A stretch of 64,000 bases of DNA from Apis mellifera (Eukaryota; Arthropoda; Insecta; Hymenoptera; Apidae). Location: the NCBI RefSeq assembly GCF_003254395.2, contig NC_037646.1, forward strand, positions 9,578,381 through 9,642,380, in the 5' to 3' direction. Of this stretch, positions 49,749-62,405 are shown piece by piece (position 1 is the first letter of the stretch; each line of letters begins with the position of its first letter). The position numbers and the translations under genes were made by a program. A model generated the notes under the pieces. The model was not told where the DNA came from and searched no databases. It saw nothing but the letters and a program-made list of their open reading frames with translations.

Positions 49749-49955
49749 TTGATGACAAGTGATTCGCAAAACTTCGACGAAGTAATATCAGGACCAAGAG
49801 TGGGAGAAATAACGAACAATAAGAAAACGCAACGCGATCCTAAGGACGATAGACTTGTTGACAATTTTGAGAAAGACTTGATAAAAGAAGAATTTCTTAC
49901 ACGAAATGAATTTTCGACGAATTTCTTATTGGAATTCTATTTAAATCCTTTTTGA
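49749..49955 (+). other. 68-codon open frame in DAAM 3' UTR
   Basis: Starts with tandem ATG ATG and reads charged, non-repetitive residues (for example DEVISGPRVGEITNNKK), unlike the low-complexity noise frames nearby. It lies just after the proximal AATAAA. No family is recognised; it is most likely UTR. Confidence 0.2.
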
Positions 49956-50176
49956 GAGAAACGACACGCTTTTTGTATACCAAGAAACATACCAATAGGG
50001 GCTTTTGGGGCGCAATTTCTAATATTTCAGCCCCGCGAAACTTACAAGTCTGATTTTTGTATTTTATAGGAAAGGACCTAAGCATCGATTAGATTATTTA
50101 TATAGGAGCTCTCGAGTTAATAATTGCCAAGTCGTTGATGGAATCCGTGTTAGTTTTCGATGTGTAGACCAGAAAG

Positions 50177-50207
<31 letters not shown>

Positions 50208-50398
50208 GAAAATTTAGATAAAAAAGAGTACATTGTATAGTAGTCGATGTTTTGTAAGCTTTTGTATTTTTGTAAATATTCAATATCGATGTCTCAGTTC
50301 TTGCGGATGGCGACGAAAACCCTGCAAGAATCAATGTTCAGTTAATATATTACTGCGTCCTTAATATCATATGTACTAATATATAAAGAAATATACCG

Positions 50399-50404
50399 AA
50401 TAAA
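50399..50404 (+). terminator. DAAM: AATAAA poly(A) signal, distal (preferred)
   Basis: Canonical hexamer about 1.5 kb after the stop, followed within 25 nt by a GGTGGCCTTTTT element that resembles a downstream GU/U-rich site. Confidence 0.55.
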
Positions 50405-50642
50405 CGTAAAATTCAAATCATCGGTGGCCTTTTTCTAAATTTCGATATTCTTTTCTTTCTTGTTGATATCGAAGAATGGATTTCGAGTTTTGAACAAATT
50501 TTGAATAAAAAAAAAAGAGAATAAAAAGAAACGACAACTTCTTTTTTCTTTTTTCTTTTTAATTATCTTCTAGCGATATAAAAAAAAATACCAGTCTTCG
50601 ATAAGTTATCGATGGGGAACAAGTTACACGAATTCCGAAACA

Positions 50643-50675
50643 GGAAGTCAGCAGGTAATACGAACGCTGACTTCC
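50643..50675. repeat. Hairpin-forming inverted repeat
   Basis: GGAAGTCAGC (50,643-50,652) and GCTGACTTCC (50,666-50,675) form a perfect 10-bp stem with a 13-nt loop, about 240 nt past the DAAM poly(A) signal. Confidence 0.85.
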
Positions 50676-50980
50676 TCCGTAAGCAATTCGTATATTACAT
50701 CATAGATGTCGCCATGTTATCGAATGTGGACGCTTCGTAGCTAATTCTTTCTATAAATTTTTATTATTTGTGAAATATTTAACGATAATTAATCGGAAAT
50801 TTATTTTTCTACGATAAAATATATATTTTTGTTTCGTTAAATACTTTGTAAAATTGCGACAAAAAGGAACTAGATTGAAAATAAAAAAAAAAGGGAAGAA
50901 ATGAGAATCGAACAGATAACAAACAAAAAGGGTAGAAAAAAAAATTCGATACATATTATAAATCTCTAACCGTATTAACG

Positions 50981-51427
50981 ATGTTCGGACATTCGTTAAA
51001 AAATTTAGGCCGCGAACTTATTTTTATATCGCGCAATTCTAAATTCTGCGCGATAATTAATAAACTTTTAATTATTTTTTCGCGTCAAAGGACTTTCTAT
51101 ATCGGGTGCCATTACCGCGAGGAGGGAAAAAAATTTCACAATACATCGAAGCCCATAATTCGTTTTTTAAATGAGAATTATCGAGTGCAGTTCAACGCGT
51201 CCCCTGAAAAATCCAAGGGCATCATTAGACGTAATTGTTGCCAACGCCTTAATGAAACAAAGTCTTGCCGCATCGTTAATATAGCGAAAGCAGAAAGCAG
51301 TTTACTGTCACGACCCTTTATTTCCACGCAACTTGCTCCAAGTTTTTTCCAAGTACCACAAAAGGAATCATTGTCCATCCCTCCTTTAATTAATTTGCAC
51401 ACCAGATACCAAGTGTGTAGCATCTAA
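50981..51427 (+). other. Uncharacterised 148-codon open frame
   Basis: Begins MFGHSLKNLGRELIFISRNS and is not low-complexity, but matches nothing I know. An overlapping minus frame (51,178-51,423) is equally protein-like, so chance openness in AT-rich DNA is the likeliest explanation. Confidence 0.15.
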
Positions 51428-52945
51428 AATATTTAGACGAGATATTGTTGTTGCATCGAGGTGAGACAAAAATATGGATAACAAGGCGGTATCGTTTTGT
51501 TCAGAAATTTTATTTATTACATACACTAGCCGACTACTATGCATGCGTTGGGGCATTCGGATACAGGGAAATTCGCTTGAGATCCGAAGCGCGTTGTTAA
51601 ATGTTATCTCACAAACAACAGCGTTATTTCCTTTCGTTACTTCGATTCTTTTTTTTTTTTTCACCTTTGTGGAGCGTGTGGTTACCCATCATCCCTTGTT
51701 TAAATTGTTTCGTTTAAATTATAGTGCGTTACGTTATGTGTTATGGTCCGGCCGATCTAAGACGAACGAAACTCTCTGCCTAATTCTGAAATCATTCCTC
51801 GTTCCAGTCCAAGTTCGAGGAATTCTTACCAATCTTATCGAAAAAAAAAAAAAAAAAAAAAGAAATAAACGAAACTGAAAAAAGTGTGACGCGAGCTAGA
51901 AGAAGTAAATATCATTGAAAACACGATACGACGATGAACACGAAAAAACGCAAAGAGACTCGTCCGACTTAAGGTGTCTCGTAACCACATATATTCGCAT
52001 TTATATTTTTTTTTCCTTATATATATTTATATATATATATATATATATACTTTGTATTTATATATTTATATACAGTGGGCAGGAGTAAGGTAACGGCGCC
52101 AACGGGGCGTGAAAATCGGCCTCGCATAGTGGAAGAATAAAAATTACATTTTAATATATTTGTGGAAACAACGTTTACTTCGGTAGTTGCTTTGCGTTAA
52201 CCGTAGGATGCAGGGCGAGAGGAAATATTTCCAAAGAATTTTATTCCCACTTTTTCTTTTTTTACAATTTTTTTTTTCTAAATCTCCAGACCTCTAAGAT
52301 TAGCATATCGAAGAACGATATACGTTTTTTACATACGAATCGAGCGTAACGAATATCTTGCTACGATCCCCCTTTTCTTTATCCCCCAATCACGTTTTCA
52401 AAGTTTCACGAATAGAAATTTCCACGTTAAATTGCATCCTACGATCAATTCTAATCAGCCTGTGGGACCTTCCCCGCCCGTCCGTCAAGGCGCCATTACC
52501 CAGACAAACCACACCTCACGTAGTTGCGTATCCGTAAATAAAGTATAATGCCTTACCAATCTAGAACTTATACCTTATATATTGCACATTTGACAACAGT
52601 TACGTCTTAAGTACTTGAGTATAGGAAGTGTTCGCTAATAAACATTTTCCGTTGCACTCTCTCCCTCTCTCCCGCGGAATATATATCCGTGAACATTCCT
52701 CGCATCTCTTCACTTCACTTCATTCTCGCCTTATATTATATTAACTAACTCTCTCCCGTATACACTTTTTTATCGATCGATTAATCCACGGATTGTGGAA
52801 TTTCTCACACGTTTCTCCAACGCGCTTGTCCCTGAATGGAAAGAAGGATATATATACATATACATATATCCGATCGAAAACAAAGGTCGGGTAAGAAGGA
52901 CATTGCTGCTCGAGGTTCAACTTCGATGTATCTTGCTTGATATTA

Positions 52946-52994
52946 TTTTAATTCATATATGTATTACTCGTCTCACTCGTGGTTTTAATTTATT
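52946..52994 (-). terminator. Vsx: Candidate poly(A) signals for Vsx
   Basis: Read on the minus strand, AATAAA (52,989-52,994) and ATTAAA (52,946-52,951) are the first such hexamers noticed downstream of the Vsx stop, implying a 3' UTR of about 1.2 kb. Confidence 0.35.
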
Positions 52995-54221
52995 TATCTT
53001 GTTGTTCGTTGCAAATCGTTCGGTAATCTCTTAAAGGCGAAATCTTCGTTTCAAGGTAACGCAAGCATACTCGCGCGCTCTTTCATACACACATACACTC
53101 ACATGCACTCCCTTTCTCTCTCTCTCTCTTCCTTGCCTCTTCGACATAATCACGTTGCAGCATACACGCGTCGCCATACATATGTATATATTTATACTCG
53201 CACTATTTAAAGCGGCTATTACTCCTAATTAGTCGTTTCGCCTAGACCACTCGCCGTCGATTCACCGGCGCGACTCGTTCCAGCGGTCAGCCAGTGGAAT
53301 CGTGCCCCCTCCCCCTCTTTCCCCCTCCCCCAACGATTTTTCGCGTCGCTCGATCCTCGCGCTCGACATGTCATCGTGAGGCCCGCGAGAGATATATATA
53401 TTTTTCGAGGCATTGCCCCCCTCGAACTCTCCTCTCCTCTCCTCTTCCCTCCCTTCTTCCCACCGAGGAACGCAGCGAATCGCGAGAAACGAGCCGGTGT
53501 CGACGGGTGGAGGCGACGAGCATTGTCACACCGCGATCGATGATGATTCGTCATTGTACTTGGCCGTCCATAGGCCACCGTTTCGTTGAATGAGGAAGTA
53601 CCGGCTCGAAGTATAATTTCTCGTTGCTTCTCGTTGCCCCCTTCGTCGATCGACGTCCATATCCTGCGCGGAAAGGTGCGGGAAATGCGAGAATAGGCCC
53701 TGGCGCGATTTATCGATCACGGGCTTCGATGATTCCGAGCCCGATCGTAACGATTCGTGTTCGTTGTTTCGTGTAATACGTATACTCGGTGCACGGTACT
53801 CCGTCTGTATCCGTCTGTACATATTTCTCTTAGCAATAGGTAGATAGACGTTTACCCTGATTCGTTGAAATCGAAGTTAACTCGATAATATTTATATGTC
53901 GGAAATACACGAAGAATCTCTCTCTCTTTCTTTCTTTCTCTCTTTCTCATTCACTCTCTCTCTTTCTCTCGATTGGCAAAGATCGGGCGGGAAGCATGAT
54001 CTTCCCGGGAACATTGATATATATATGTGTATATATATATATATATGTATGTATTTCGTGATCCCCCGAATAGAATATCGGAGATTCGCGCGGATGATTC
54101 GCGAGATTATTCGGGGAACTGTTTAAAGTTTCGAATTCGTGATTCGTGTTCTCTCTAAGTTAATCGAAATCGTCTCCTAGTTTCGATGATTCGTGTGAAG
54201 GGAATGTCGATGAAACGATGA
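52995..54221 (-). other. Vsx: Vsx 3' untranslated region (probable)
   Basis: Follows the Vsx stop on the minus strand. It contains CT/GA and TA microsatellites (about 53,918-53,970 and 54,018-54,050). No protein-like frame. Confidence 0.45.
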
Positions 54222-54385
54222 TTAAACGGGGGCGTGAAGCGTGCTCGATTGCGGGCCTGTTGGATACGTGGTGCTTGTGGGCGCAGCCGTTGGTTGTAGG
54301 CTCAGTTGCAGCTGATGCTGCTGAGCCTTCGCCCTTAAACAGGCGATGCTCTCGTTCCTCAGCTGCTCCGTGTCCTGAACGATTC
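54222..54385 (-). CDS. Vsx: Vsx last coding exon (OAR-like motif)
   Basis: Acceptor tgatcag|GA in phase 1 gives G-IVQDTEQLRNESIACLRAKA and ends SSTLHAPV-TAA. An AG 11 nt further on would shift frame and destroy the motif, so the earlier AG was chosen. Confidence 0.9.
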
Positions 54386-55308
54386 CTGATCAACAGAAGT
54401 TTCAGCAAGTTAATTCCAGTTTCCATTAGAGAGAAAGAGAGAGCGGGGAGAATGGTTGAAAAGTTGATCGTAGAATCGACTTACTATTGGTTTCCTTATT
54501 AAGAGAGAGCAAGGAGGAGGGGAGGATTAGAGGAGGATAATAGGATGCACGGAATAGAAGAGAATCGTCGAAAGTTTTTCTACCTGTCGACGAAGAAGGC
54601 CCCATGCCGTCCTGACTCTCCTGTCCGCTCTCAGAACTGGTCGGTCCACCTTGATGATGATTATGATGGGGGCTGCTTCCGCTTCCATTATGATCGTTTC
54701 CACTGTCCTCTCCGCCTGACTTGAGGTGTTCCGCTGCTTCGATTGACTTCCGGTGCATCCCTGCGGGGCCACAGTCAATCAGTTCTTGATTATTTTCGAT
54801 ATCTTGACTAAAGCTGCTCGTCTTAGATGATTGAGCTGACAGAGACGAACATAAAAAAACAAAGTCGAGACTTGTATATTTTCTGCGAGGGCGGGGCACG
54901 TTCTTTCATTAAGCATTGCTTTCCCCTTCAACAGTTTTTTTTCTTTTTACTTTTAACGATAACGGTATGAAAATATCTAGCTCCTCGAACGTCGCGTTTT
55001 ATTATGCAAGTACCTGCGCTCTCGTTTCTTAAAGATAGGCGGGGAAAGAAAAAAAAAAAGATCTAAGAAATCGTCTACGAAGTTAGCAAAACTTAATGCT
55101 TAATCTCGTTCCAAACGTTTCAATGATTCTCACCTAGCAACCATGGCGCCACCGACTCGTTCTCCTTGGCACTCTTCAATATGGTCTCCGGAAGCGGTAG
55201 TGAGTGCCGTACCATAGCTCCGTACAGGCCGTACTCCGCCATTATGGTACTTCTTCCCCAACACTTCTCAGTTTTGCGCCACTTTGCTCTTCGATTTTGA
55301 AACCAGAC
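54222..55308 (-). CDS. Vsx: Vsx (visual system homeobox, Chx10/CVC type), last three coding exons
   Basis: Paired-like homeodomain transcription factor with a CVC domain. The family specifies retinal and optic-lobe or other neural progenitors (family knowledge) and acts in the nucleus. Exons in transcript order are 55,134-55,308, 54,584-54,760 and 54,222-54,385, joining in frame to 171 aa plus TAA. They encode the end of homeodomain helix 3 (VWFQNRRAKWRK), the CVC domain (EKCWGRSTIMAEYGLYGAMV through ESVAPWLLGMHRKSIEAAEH), a His/Ser/Gly-rich linker, and an OAR-like C-terminal motif LRNESIACLRAKAQQH. The N-terminus and homeodomain helices 1-2 are absent from the window: the exon boundary is at Q|VWFQ and no upstream exon is found to 64,000. 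Insects have Vsx1 and Vsx2; which one this is cannot be told. Confidence 0.95.
54584..54760 (-). CDS. Vsx: Vsx exon: CVC end and His/Ser/Gly-rich linker
   Basis: Acceptor gccccgcag|GG, donor ACAG|gtagaa. It encodes MHRKSIEAAEHLKSGGEDSG then NDHNGSG through DGMGPSSST. MHRKS directly follows WLLG as in vertebrate CVC proteins. Confidence 0.93.
55134..55308 (-). CDS. Vsx: Vsx exon: homeodomain end and CVC domain
   Basis: Acceptor gtcgtttcag|GTC, phase 0, donor CTAG|gtgaga, phase 1. 58 codons from VWFQNRRAKWRKTEKCWG to SVAPWLLG. Includes the DNA-contacting WFQNRR of helix 3. Confidence 0.96.
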
Positions 55309-57879
55309 CTGAAACGACACGGGAATATCCAAGATTTATAGCTAAACCAACGTTCACCGTTTCTAAAACTTCATTTTCAATTTATACAATAAGAACAATT
55401 TAATAATAATCGAAACTTAAGAAAATAAGAGAAAACGTTAAGGTCGTAAAAGTCACGTCGAGCGGAAGATCGGTTATATCGGCAAAATCGTAGCAAAGTT
55501 TCCAAATCCCACAGAACCTCGCCGCCCATATTTTTAGACTCACTTGTCTCGTTTAATGATCATTGTCTTCTAATTGGGAGACGCTAGGAGCGCGACGTGC
55601 GATCAGTTTCATGCGTGCGGTTCCACGGTGAGTCCGTAGTTAACTATTCCGCTTAAACGATCAACTTGGAGTTCGTTATCCTGTTTTTCGCGGTTCGGCA
55701 TCCTGTTAGACTACTTGTTAACGATTCTGATCACCGGACCACCTAGGGAGGAGTCGCGTGTCGCCTCCTCCGGCCACGCTTCCATCCCCGGACGAGTTTC
55801 AACTTTAACGAGCTCGATTTCCAACAAGTTTCGCGCATTACCCACCCTCGACTTAGGCGAGTAAACTAATCGTAACCGAGAAATTAGTAATTGTGCGACG
55901 CGCGTTTCCCTCGAAATGCACGCGTTTTCTCACTTTCAATTTACAAACGATCAATTTTTTCCTCCCTGCCTTTACGGTTATTTATCGATAACGTTTCCGT
56001 TCGTTGCAATTCGAAACAGTGTTTTTATCGAGCTCTCGATATTGGCGAGTGATATCGAGCAAGTGGAAAATGATATTCTTATGCAATTTTGTCGATGGTG
56101 GATCGGCTGTTCCGCATCCAGTCCTCTATTTGCCTTTTTTTTAACTTTTACATTCGCGTTATCAACAAATATTATTCTTGTTTTACGAATATCTTAATAT
56201 TACATAAATTTGTACTTTAAATGCATTCTCTTTTTCATACATAATTTCAATTAAAAACTCGATATCTCGTAAAAATTCTCGGAAAAATTACACTTATTCT
56301 AATATTCAAAATAATATGAAAAGAAGGTGCACGCCTCCAAGATTATTCGCCTAAACTCGTCTCGTTGAACGACATTCAATCCGTCACTAACATTCTTCCC
56401 CGCGATCGGTATACGTGATCGTTCGAGTTGCACGTTATTTAAAAAGGTCCGCGCACGCATCATTTGCAAAACGCGTGTACAAACGTGCACGTGGGGGTGG
56501 CCCGGGCCGGAGGCCAGGGCGTGTACCAATTTGTGGCAACAATGCTAAAGTCACCGGCAGAATTGGAACGTAATTCGAATGAATGGGAACGCGTTGCCCT
56601 GTCAATTTGCGCCGCCACCCCGAAATTATCTTCCGCCCAGGTTCGAGCGAGCGCTGGCCGGGGCCTTTTTTCCGCGTCGCTCCCTTCCACTCCACGGGAA
56701 AAATACTGGTTCGAAGGCCGCTGTTGTTTCGCCTCTAAGGAGAGACGAGCATCTAGTTTGTATAATATTTAATCCAAACGGTTATTGTCGATTCCATCCA
56801 CTCGAGAATTTCTCTTTGACACCCGATTCGATCGTAATAATCCGAAACGATGAAAGGAGAGAAAAAGGGAGACGAGAGAAACGTGGAGGGATAAAAGGCT
56901 TGGTCGAATGGTAATAGTGGCGCGAAGAAAATTCTGAAGGGAAATCTCTCATTGATCGGTGGCCGGTCGTCCCATTCGCTGACGCGTAAATGACTGTGCC
57001 GTGTGATCATAAAGTTGTTTATTCGATTTTCAAGAGGCTTCCTCGCGACAGCGATTGCATTCAACGATAACCGGCCCGTACACAGTCACCGACGCCGAGA
57101 ATCGAGTTTAAACGATTTTCCCTCGGGTTCGAGGCAACGTTCGTTCAATCCTCGTTTCTATCCTCGACAGTCCTTTTTTCCCCTCGTTGGACGGCCAAGC
57201 GTTTCGTCGTTTCCACGTGGCAGAACAAACTGTCACTCGTCGGTAAGACGAGAGCGTCGCTTGGAATAAACTATCGGGATATAAACTATTTGATACTCGA
57301 TAATAGGATCGGAGCGAACGCGGAGGATTGCTTCACGGCCGAGTGAACGCGAGAAAATTGTTGCAAGCGTGATACACTCCTCTCGTAAAACGAGACGAGG
57401 GAAGGGGAAGGAAAAAAATTTGGTTGAGAATCGGAATCGGAGGTGGAGAAGTCGAGGAATCGGGGATCCAGGATTATCCTTGGATGGCATCGTGGGATAG
57501 GTTACCCAGAGAGAAGGAAGACAGAGAGTTGGAAGGATATACACGGGGCAGGGGAGGCAGGGGTGGTTGGGGAGGGTCCTGCATTGCAGAAGCAGCGGTA
57601 GAAGCAAACGGGAACGCGGAGGAGGAAGAGAGGATCCCTTTATGGTGGCATTCGTCGACTCGAAGGAGCGAGAAACTCCGGCGGAGTTGGGCTTCTCTCG
57701 CCTTCTCCTCCTCTCCCATTCTCTGGCCCGCCACCACCCCCTTTATTGGCACACCCGGTATAATAAGGAGTGAGTTTGTATTTAGTCGGCCATGCGCAGT
57801 GCTGGCTGTTGGCGTATCATCGATCAGACCGGCGACTGACTATTGGACCAAAACAAGAGGATGAGAATGGGAATGGGAA

Positions 57880-58010
57880 TAAAGAGAGAGCGAGAGAGAG
57901 AAAGAGAGAGGGGCGACCGATATATAAAGTGTGCGATGGGAAAAGAGACAGAGAGAGAAAGAGAAGAGCGAGTGGAGAAAGAAAGAGAGAGAGAAGGAGA
58001 GAGCGAGGGA
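57880..58010. repeat. GA-rich purine tract
   Basis: About 130 bp, almost wholly A and G on the plus strand, with many GAGAGA runs. It generates spurious Arg/Glu-rich frames. Confidence 0.88.
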
Positions 58011-59169
58011 AGAAGACGCTGTGAACGATACCGGGAGATGGAGAAAAGGACATCGATAGGAAGATCGAGGGAAAGATTACCGGAGTGTCTAAGTTAAGGA
58101 TGGGTCGGTACTGTGTTGGTTGGCACGGAACAAGAAGAGATAGGCGAGAGGCAAGGAGAGTGAGGCGTCGGGGGCCGCACCATGGTAGAAGAAGAACGGG
58201 GACTCGGTGGATAACTCGCTATGGATTACCGATACATCGATACACGTGGATATATACAATCGGCAAGTCGGCAACGATCGGACGAAAGAGCGTAAGCGGA
58301 CGCAAGACGTGGCAGGGGGAGGAGGGAAGAGCGAAGGAAGGAGGAAAGAGGTTCTACGAGACGGTAGGTGGGGAATAGTTGTATCGAGTAGGAGAAGAAG
58401 AGAGGAAGACGGGAGAGATAGAGAGAGAGAGAGAGAGAGGGAGAACAAGTCGACGGCACCCACCTGCCTGCTTCTTGCTGCAACACTCGAGCTCGATGCC
58501 AGCACCGATGTATTGAAACTGAGGCTGAAGAGTTGCCGTCAGGTACTAGCAGGACGAGGGTCCTCCAAGATCTACCTAACCGAAAGCTTTTTGATTTTCC
58601 GCCGTGAGAAGAGTGGCAGCCAGGCAACGTAGCACGGGTATGAACGGGTAGAAGACGAAAGGGAGGGGAAGGGAGAGGGTGGATGGTGAAAGGGAGAGGC
58701 GAAATTGCCAACAAAATGCGAGAAAACGAGCCCGTTATTTTTATCTTAGGTATACCCGGCCGGCATTGTTCTTCGCAATCCGGGCATTCCTGTCCAGACA
58801 GACGAGGTAAGGCGAATGCCTACACACCAGGCCTTCGAATCGTCGCCACAGCGCGCTGCAACACCTATACACGATTCACAAACTGATACTGTCCCAAGGA
58901 TAATTGGAGATCTCGTTACTCCCCACCGGTAACTTCAATTTACGATCGACCGATAATGAGATATCGAGTTCTGGTTCTCCCTCTTTCGCCACGCCGCACA
59001 CCCACCGTCCCACGCGATCCATCCCGAACCCTCCCTGCTCCACGCCCGTCGTACCGTCAAAACTCAAACCGAGAATGCCGGGACGTATTAGATCCCTGTT
59101 ACGCACTTATTAAGCGTACTTATCTTTTTCCTTTCTTATTTCCCTTCTTCCATTTTTATCCCCAACGTC

Positions 59170-59176
<7 letters not shown>

Positions 59177-59203
<27 letters not shown>
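59177..59203. repeat. CT microsatellite
   Basis: Near-perfect CT run within a pyrimidine-rich stretch. Confidence 0.9.
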
Positions 59204-59206
<3 letters not shown>

Positions 59207-62200
59207 TTGCACAGCTCGAAGGTGATCGTGTTACCGTTTCTCCGCCAGAGAATCCTCGAGGCGAGACTTAGCCTTTGTCACCTTTGACGACTTTATTCGA
59301 AAAACAGGAGAAAGAAACACAGAGAATACGGGAACGGAGAAGATGGCCGGTGAAAATCACCCTGTATTCCCCTATTATTCTTCCCCGTAATATTCTTTTA
59401 CGGATCGTTTGAAATGATATACGATGATCGACGGAGCGAATAATGACACCCTCTCTAGATTCCCACGAGCAAAGCCGCGGGTGATCGGTAAGCCAATTAA
59501 TCTGTTCCGACGAGTAACGCGTGCGATTCGATCCGCGAACTCGCGCTAATCCCCCGAAAAATGCGTCACTTGTTCGCGGCATAATGCGCGAGCGAGCACG
59601 CTGGACCGTTGCTCTGGTTGGTCATCGGCCGGCAAATAGTTGGGTTGGCATGGGGTTCGGATATAGACCCCGTGCTGTGAAGTGGCACGCGCCGGAACAT
59701 CATTAGGCGGGACACTTGCTGGACCAAGGACCATGGGAAGGGTCCCTAACCTTAATCACTAACCTTGGCCCCAACAACCAGAGGAAGGATCGCTGGGAAG
59801 AGAGTGTATGAATCGATATCGATCGGACCTCGATTACGGACCAGCTCTGTCGAGGAATCCGAATTATTCCGCAAATTTTATTGTTTCGTGAATTACGATC
59901 TACGAATCGCCGATCGTTTCAATTTTCTTCGAATCGATTCGCTCGACATCGATCCCTCGATTCGAGCACAATCATCCATCCGATTAAGACGATCGATCGT
60001 GCGCGCAGAATCGACTAGTTACGCTCACGTGAACAATATTATTCCAGTTTCATTGGACGTGGCGTTAACGCGATCACGATGGCCTCTATGTTTAATCGCG
60101 CGAGAACTCTGCGACGCGCAGTAGTCGATCCAAACGAATGAAGCGCCAAACGGAGGATCTTTCCACCGAGGAGACACGGCCTTGAATACGGCGCCAGAGA
60201 GGAGGGGAGGGAAGGAGGGCATTAACGACCATGCCAACCTAGATCTCTACTCGTCCGAGAAACGCTAATCCGCCAGTTAAATTAATTAACATCGACTATT
60301 CGAGTATCCGAGATCCGAAAGTTTCTTCTTCGAATTTCCGCGTTTTCCTCCTCCTCTCTCCCTCTTTCCTCTCCTCTGTCTCGCGACAATTTTCACCACG
60401 CAGACTCCGCCGGCGTTTCGATAGCGTTTCATCGGCGGCGAGGGCGTGGCGAAACTTCGGCCCATGCTTCTAACTTAATTCGGTTAGTCGAGATTTATAT
60501 CCGCGTCCACCGGCATCCCCCTTTGCTCGCCCTCTTCCCCCCTCGGCGTTCGCCACCCGCTCCCACCCATTCCAGACCTCGCCGCGGCGCAACGGGGTTT
60601 ATTAGAATTTATAAGCGGTGCCGTTGACAATCCCGCTACGCCCAAATTGCTGGATATTCCGCGAGCCCCGATTTCGGCCCGCGGAGAGAGGAGACGACCC
60701 TTATTTATTTGCCCGCCGACCGGCTATGTACTCGAGATGCGCGTTATTGGTCAATTTTTGGGGTGGAACGCGGCCAACCGGAATTCATCGCTTTGTTTGC
60801 CGCCGGTTTTATGAGCAGGCGACCGCTTCTCGTTCCCGAGAAACAAGTCGAGAGCTAAGAAACTGTACGCCACTGTACGTTAAATTGTTCCGCTGACGCG
60901 AGAACGTATCGAGGTGATTTACGCGCCCAGTCCTTCCGAATCTTCCTTCCCGTCACGCATTTGCCATCGTCTCGAACTCGACGCCCTTCTTTACGTTTTA
61001 TTCCCACATTATTTATCGAAAGATCGTGGAAAATATATTTATAGAGATAAGTACGTATCTCTCTCGAAAAACAAGGGATAATTCAGAAATATATTTCCCT
61101 CGCAATCGTACATTATCTCTCTGCGGGGATGTTTATTATTATCCTCGTGACAGGGGGGAGGGTGAACGCCACTTGTCAGTCTCCGTGCATAGACACCGAA
61201 AAGTCAAAGAGGGGGAGAGGGGCCCCACCCTTCATCGGCCAAGATCATTTAATCATCGGGCGACGAGCGATAGAAAATTCATGAGCTCCGAGTCCGTCAC
61301 CAGCCGCAACCCTATTACGAGGGTTGCGACGAGCTCCACGGGCTATTGGGCTCCGTGGGTCGAGGATGTACCTATAAACTCGCTTTTATACTCGAACGAT
61401 CGAACCCCGCGCTTCTTACGACTTACGGATTAGGATCCCCTCCCCCTCGCCGGGAATCCTTGTCCCCTGAATCACACGCGAAAATCCTCTAATTCGAGTT
61501 TAATCCCGTTCAATTGACAATTATATGCGAATGACGATGCGAGGGAGGGAAACGCGAGCCACGACGAGTGGGTTTTAATGGGAATCGGGGGAGGGTTCGT
61601 GCGACAAGGGACGAACGAATATCTTTTTCCACGATTGGTTCTCGCGTTCGATTGATTCGGGGGGGAAAAACATTGCACCCGTTGCTCGAAAAACGGAATT
61701 GCGCGGAATTGTCGCGTAATCGGTCGCCATTATACGTGAAAACCGGTTCGAAATCTAAAAAGCGGCCCCCGGGCCGAATCACCCGCCCCATTGAGCGCGC
61801 GTATTTTTCCACTCGTTTCACGATTTACGATTACCGATGCGTTGAAAATTTCTTTTGACCGATTGACAAATTCGGCTGTGTTTTTTGGCCAAATACAGCC
61901 TTATTTACCATCGTTAACAAATTCACAAGGGTACGCTTTTCGAGCGGAACGAAATCCCCCCGTTCGATTCGTATCGCTTTATCGATAAACTCTCTAACTA
62001 GCTTCTCCTCCGACGAATTATTTTAATTCTCCTAGAAAATTAGTTCCTCGCTCGCCTCGAGGTATTCTAAAGGATGTTCTCGCCTTCTAAAAAATCTCTC
62101 GTTCGAAGAGAGAAGAGCGTCGAATTGATCGAATTCCATTAGGTCAGTTTCATGAACAACTCGTGTGAAAAATTCCTTTTGATCGGGCTCCAGTTTTTCG

Positions 62201-62299
62201 GGGAAAAACTTATTTATTGTGGTGGCGAGACGCGAAACGAAATTCTCCATCCCTCGGAAGGGAGGGTGATCCGTTTTCAGAGAGGCGTGCATCCACGCG

Positions 62300-62405
62300 C
62301 AGAGAGGAGAGAAAGAGAGAGAGAGAGAGAGACGGCGGGGTAGGATGAAGGGGCAAAAAGCGCGAGGGAAAGGGAGAAAGAGAGAGAAAGAGAGAGAGAG
62401 AGACG
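62300..62405. repeat. GA microsatellite cluster
   Basis: Two GA runs separated by about 50 bp of purine-rich sequence. Confidence 0.85.

Larger units (their letters stand above)
48868..50425 (+). other. DAAM: DAAM 3' untranslated region (probable extent)
   Basis: AT-rich sequence with poly(A)/poly(T) runs, a GA microsatellite (about 50,173-50,210) and two AATAAA signals. The downstream end is set by the second signal, which a GT-rich stretch follows. One 68-codon open frame (49,749-49,955) sits inside it. Confidence 0.6.
50426..52939. other. Intergenic interval between convergent DAAM and Vsx
   Basis: No gene is recognised. The longest frames are 148 codons on plus (50,981-51,427) and 134 codons on plus (51,474-51,878, ending in poly-Lys from the poly(A) at 51,841-51,861), with overlapping minus frames. 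A TA-rich run spans about 52,015-52,050. A more GC-rich patch at 52,460-52,520 stands out from the AT background. Confidence 0.5.

Noticed and set aside
54375..54376. Later acceptor for the last Vsx exon
   Set aside because: Shifts frame relative to the preceding exon and destroys the LRNESIACLRAKAQQH motif; the acceptor 11 nt earlier keeps it.
58484..58545. Possible minus exon (PQFQYIGAGIELECCSKKQA with donor gtgggt)
   Set aside because: It cannot be the Vsx exon preceding VWFQ, which must end in the homeodomain in phase 0; no other gene context. A plus-strand frame over the same bases is equally plausible, so it is unresolved noise.
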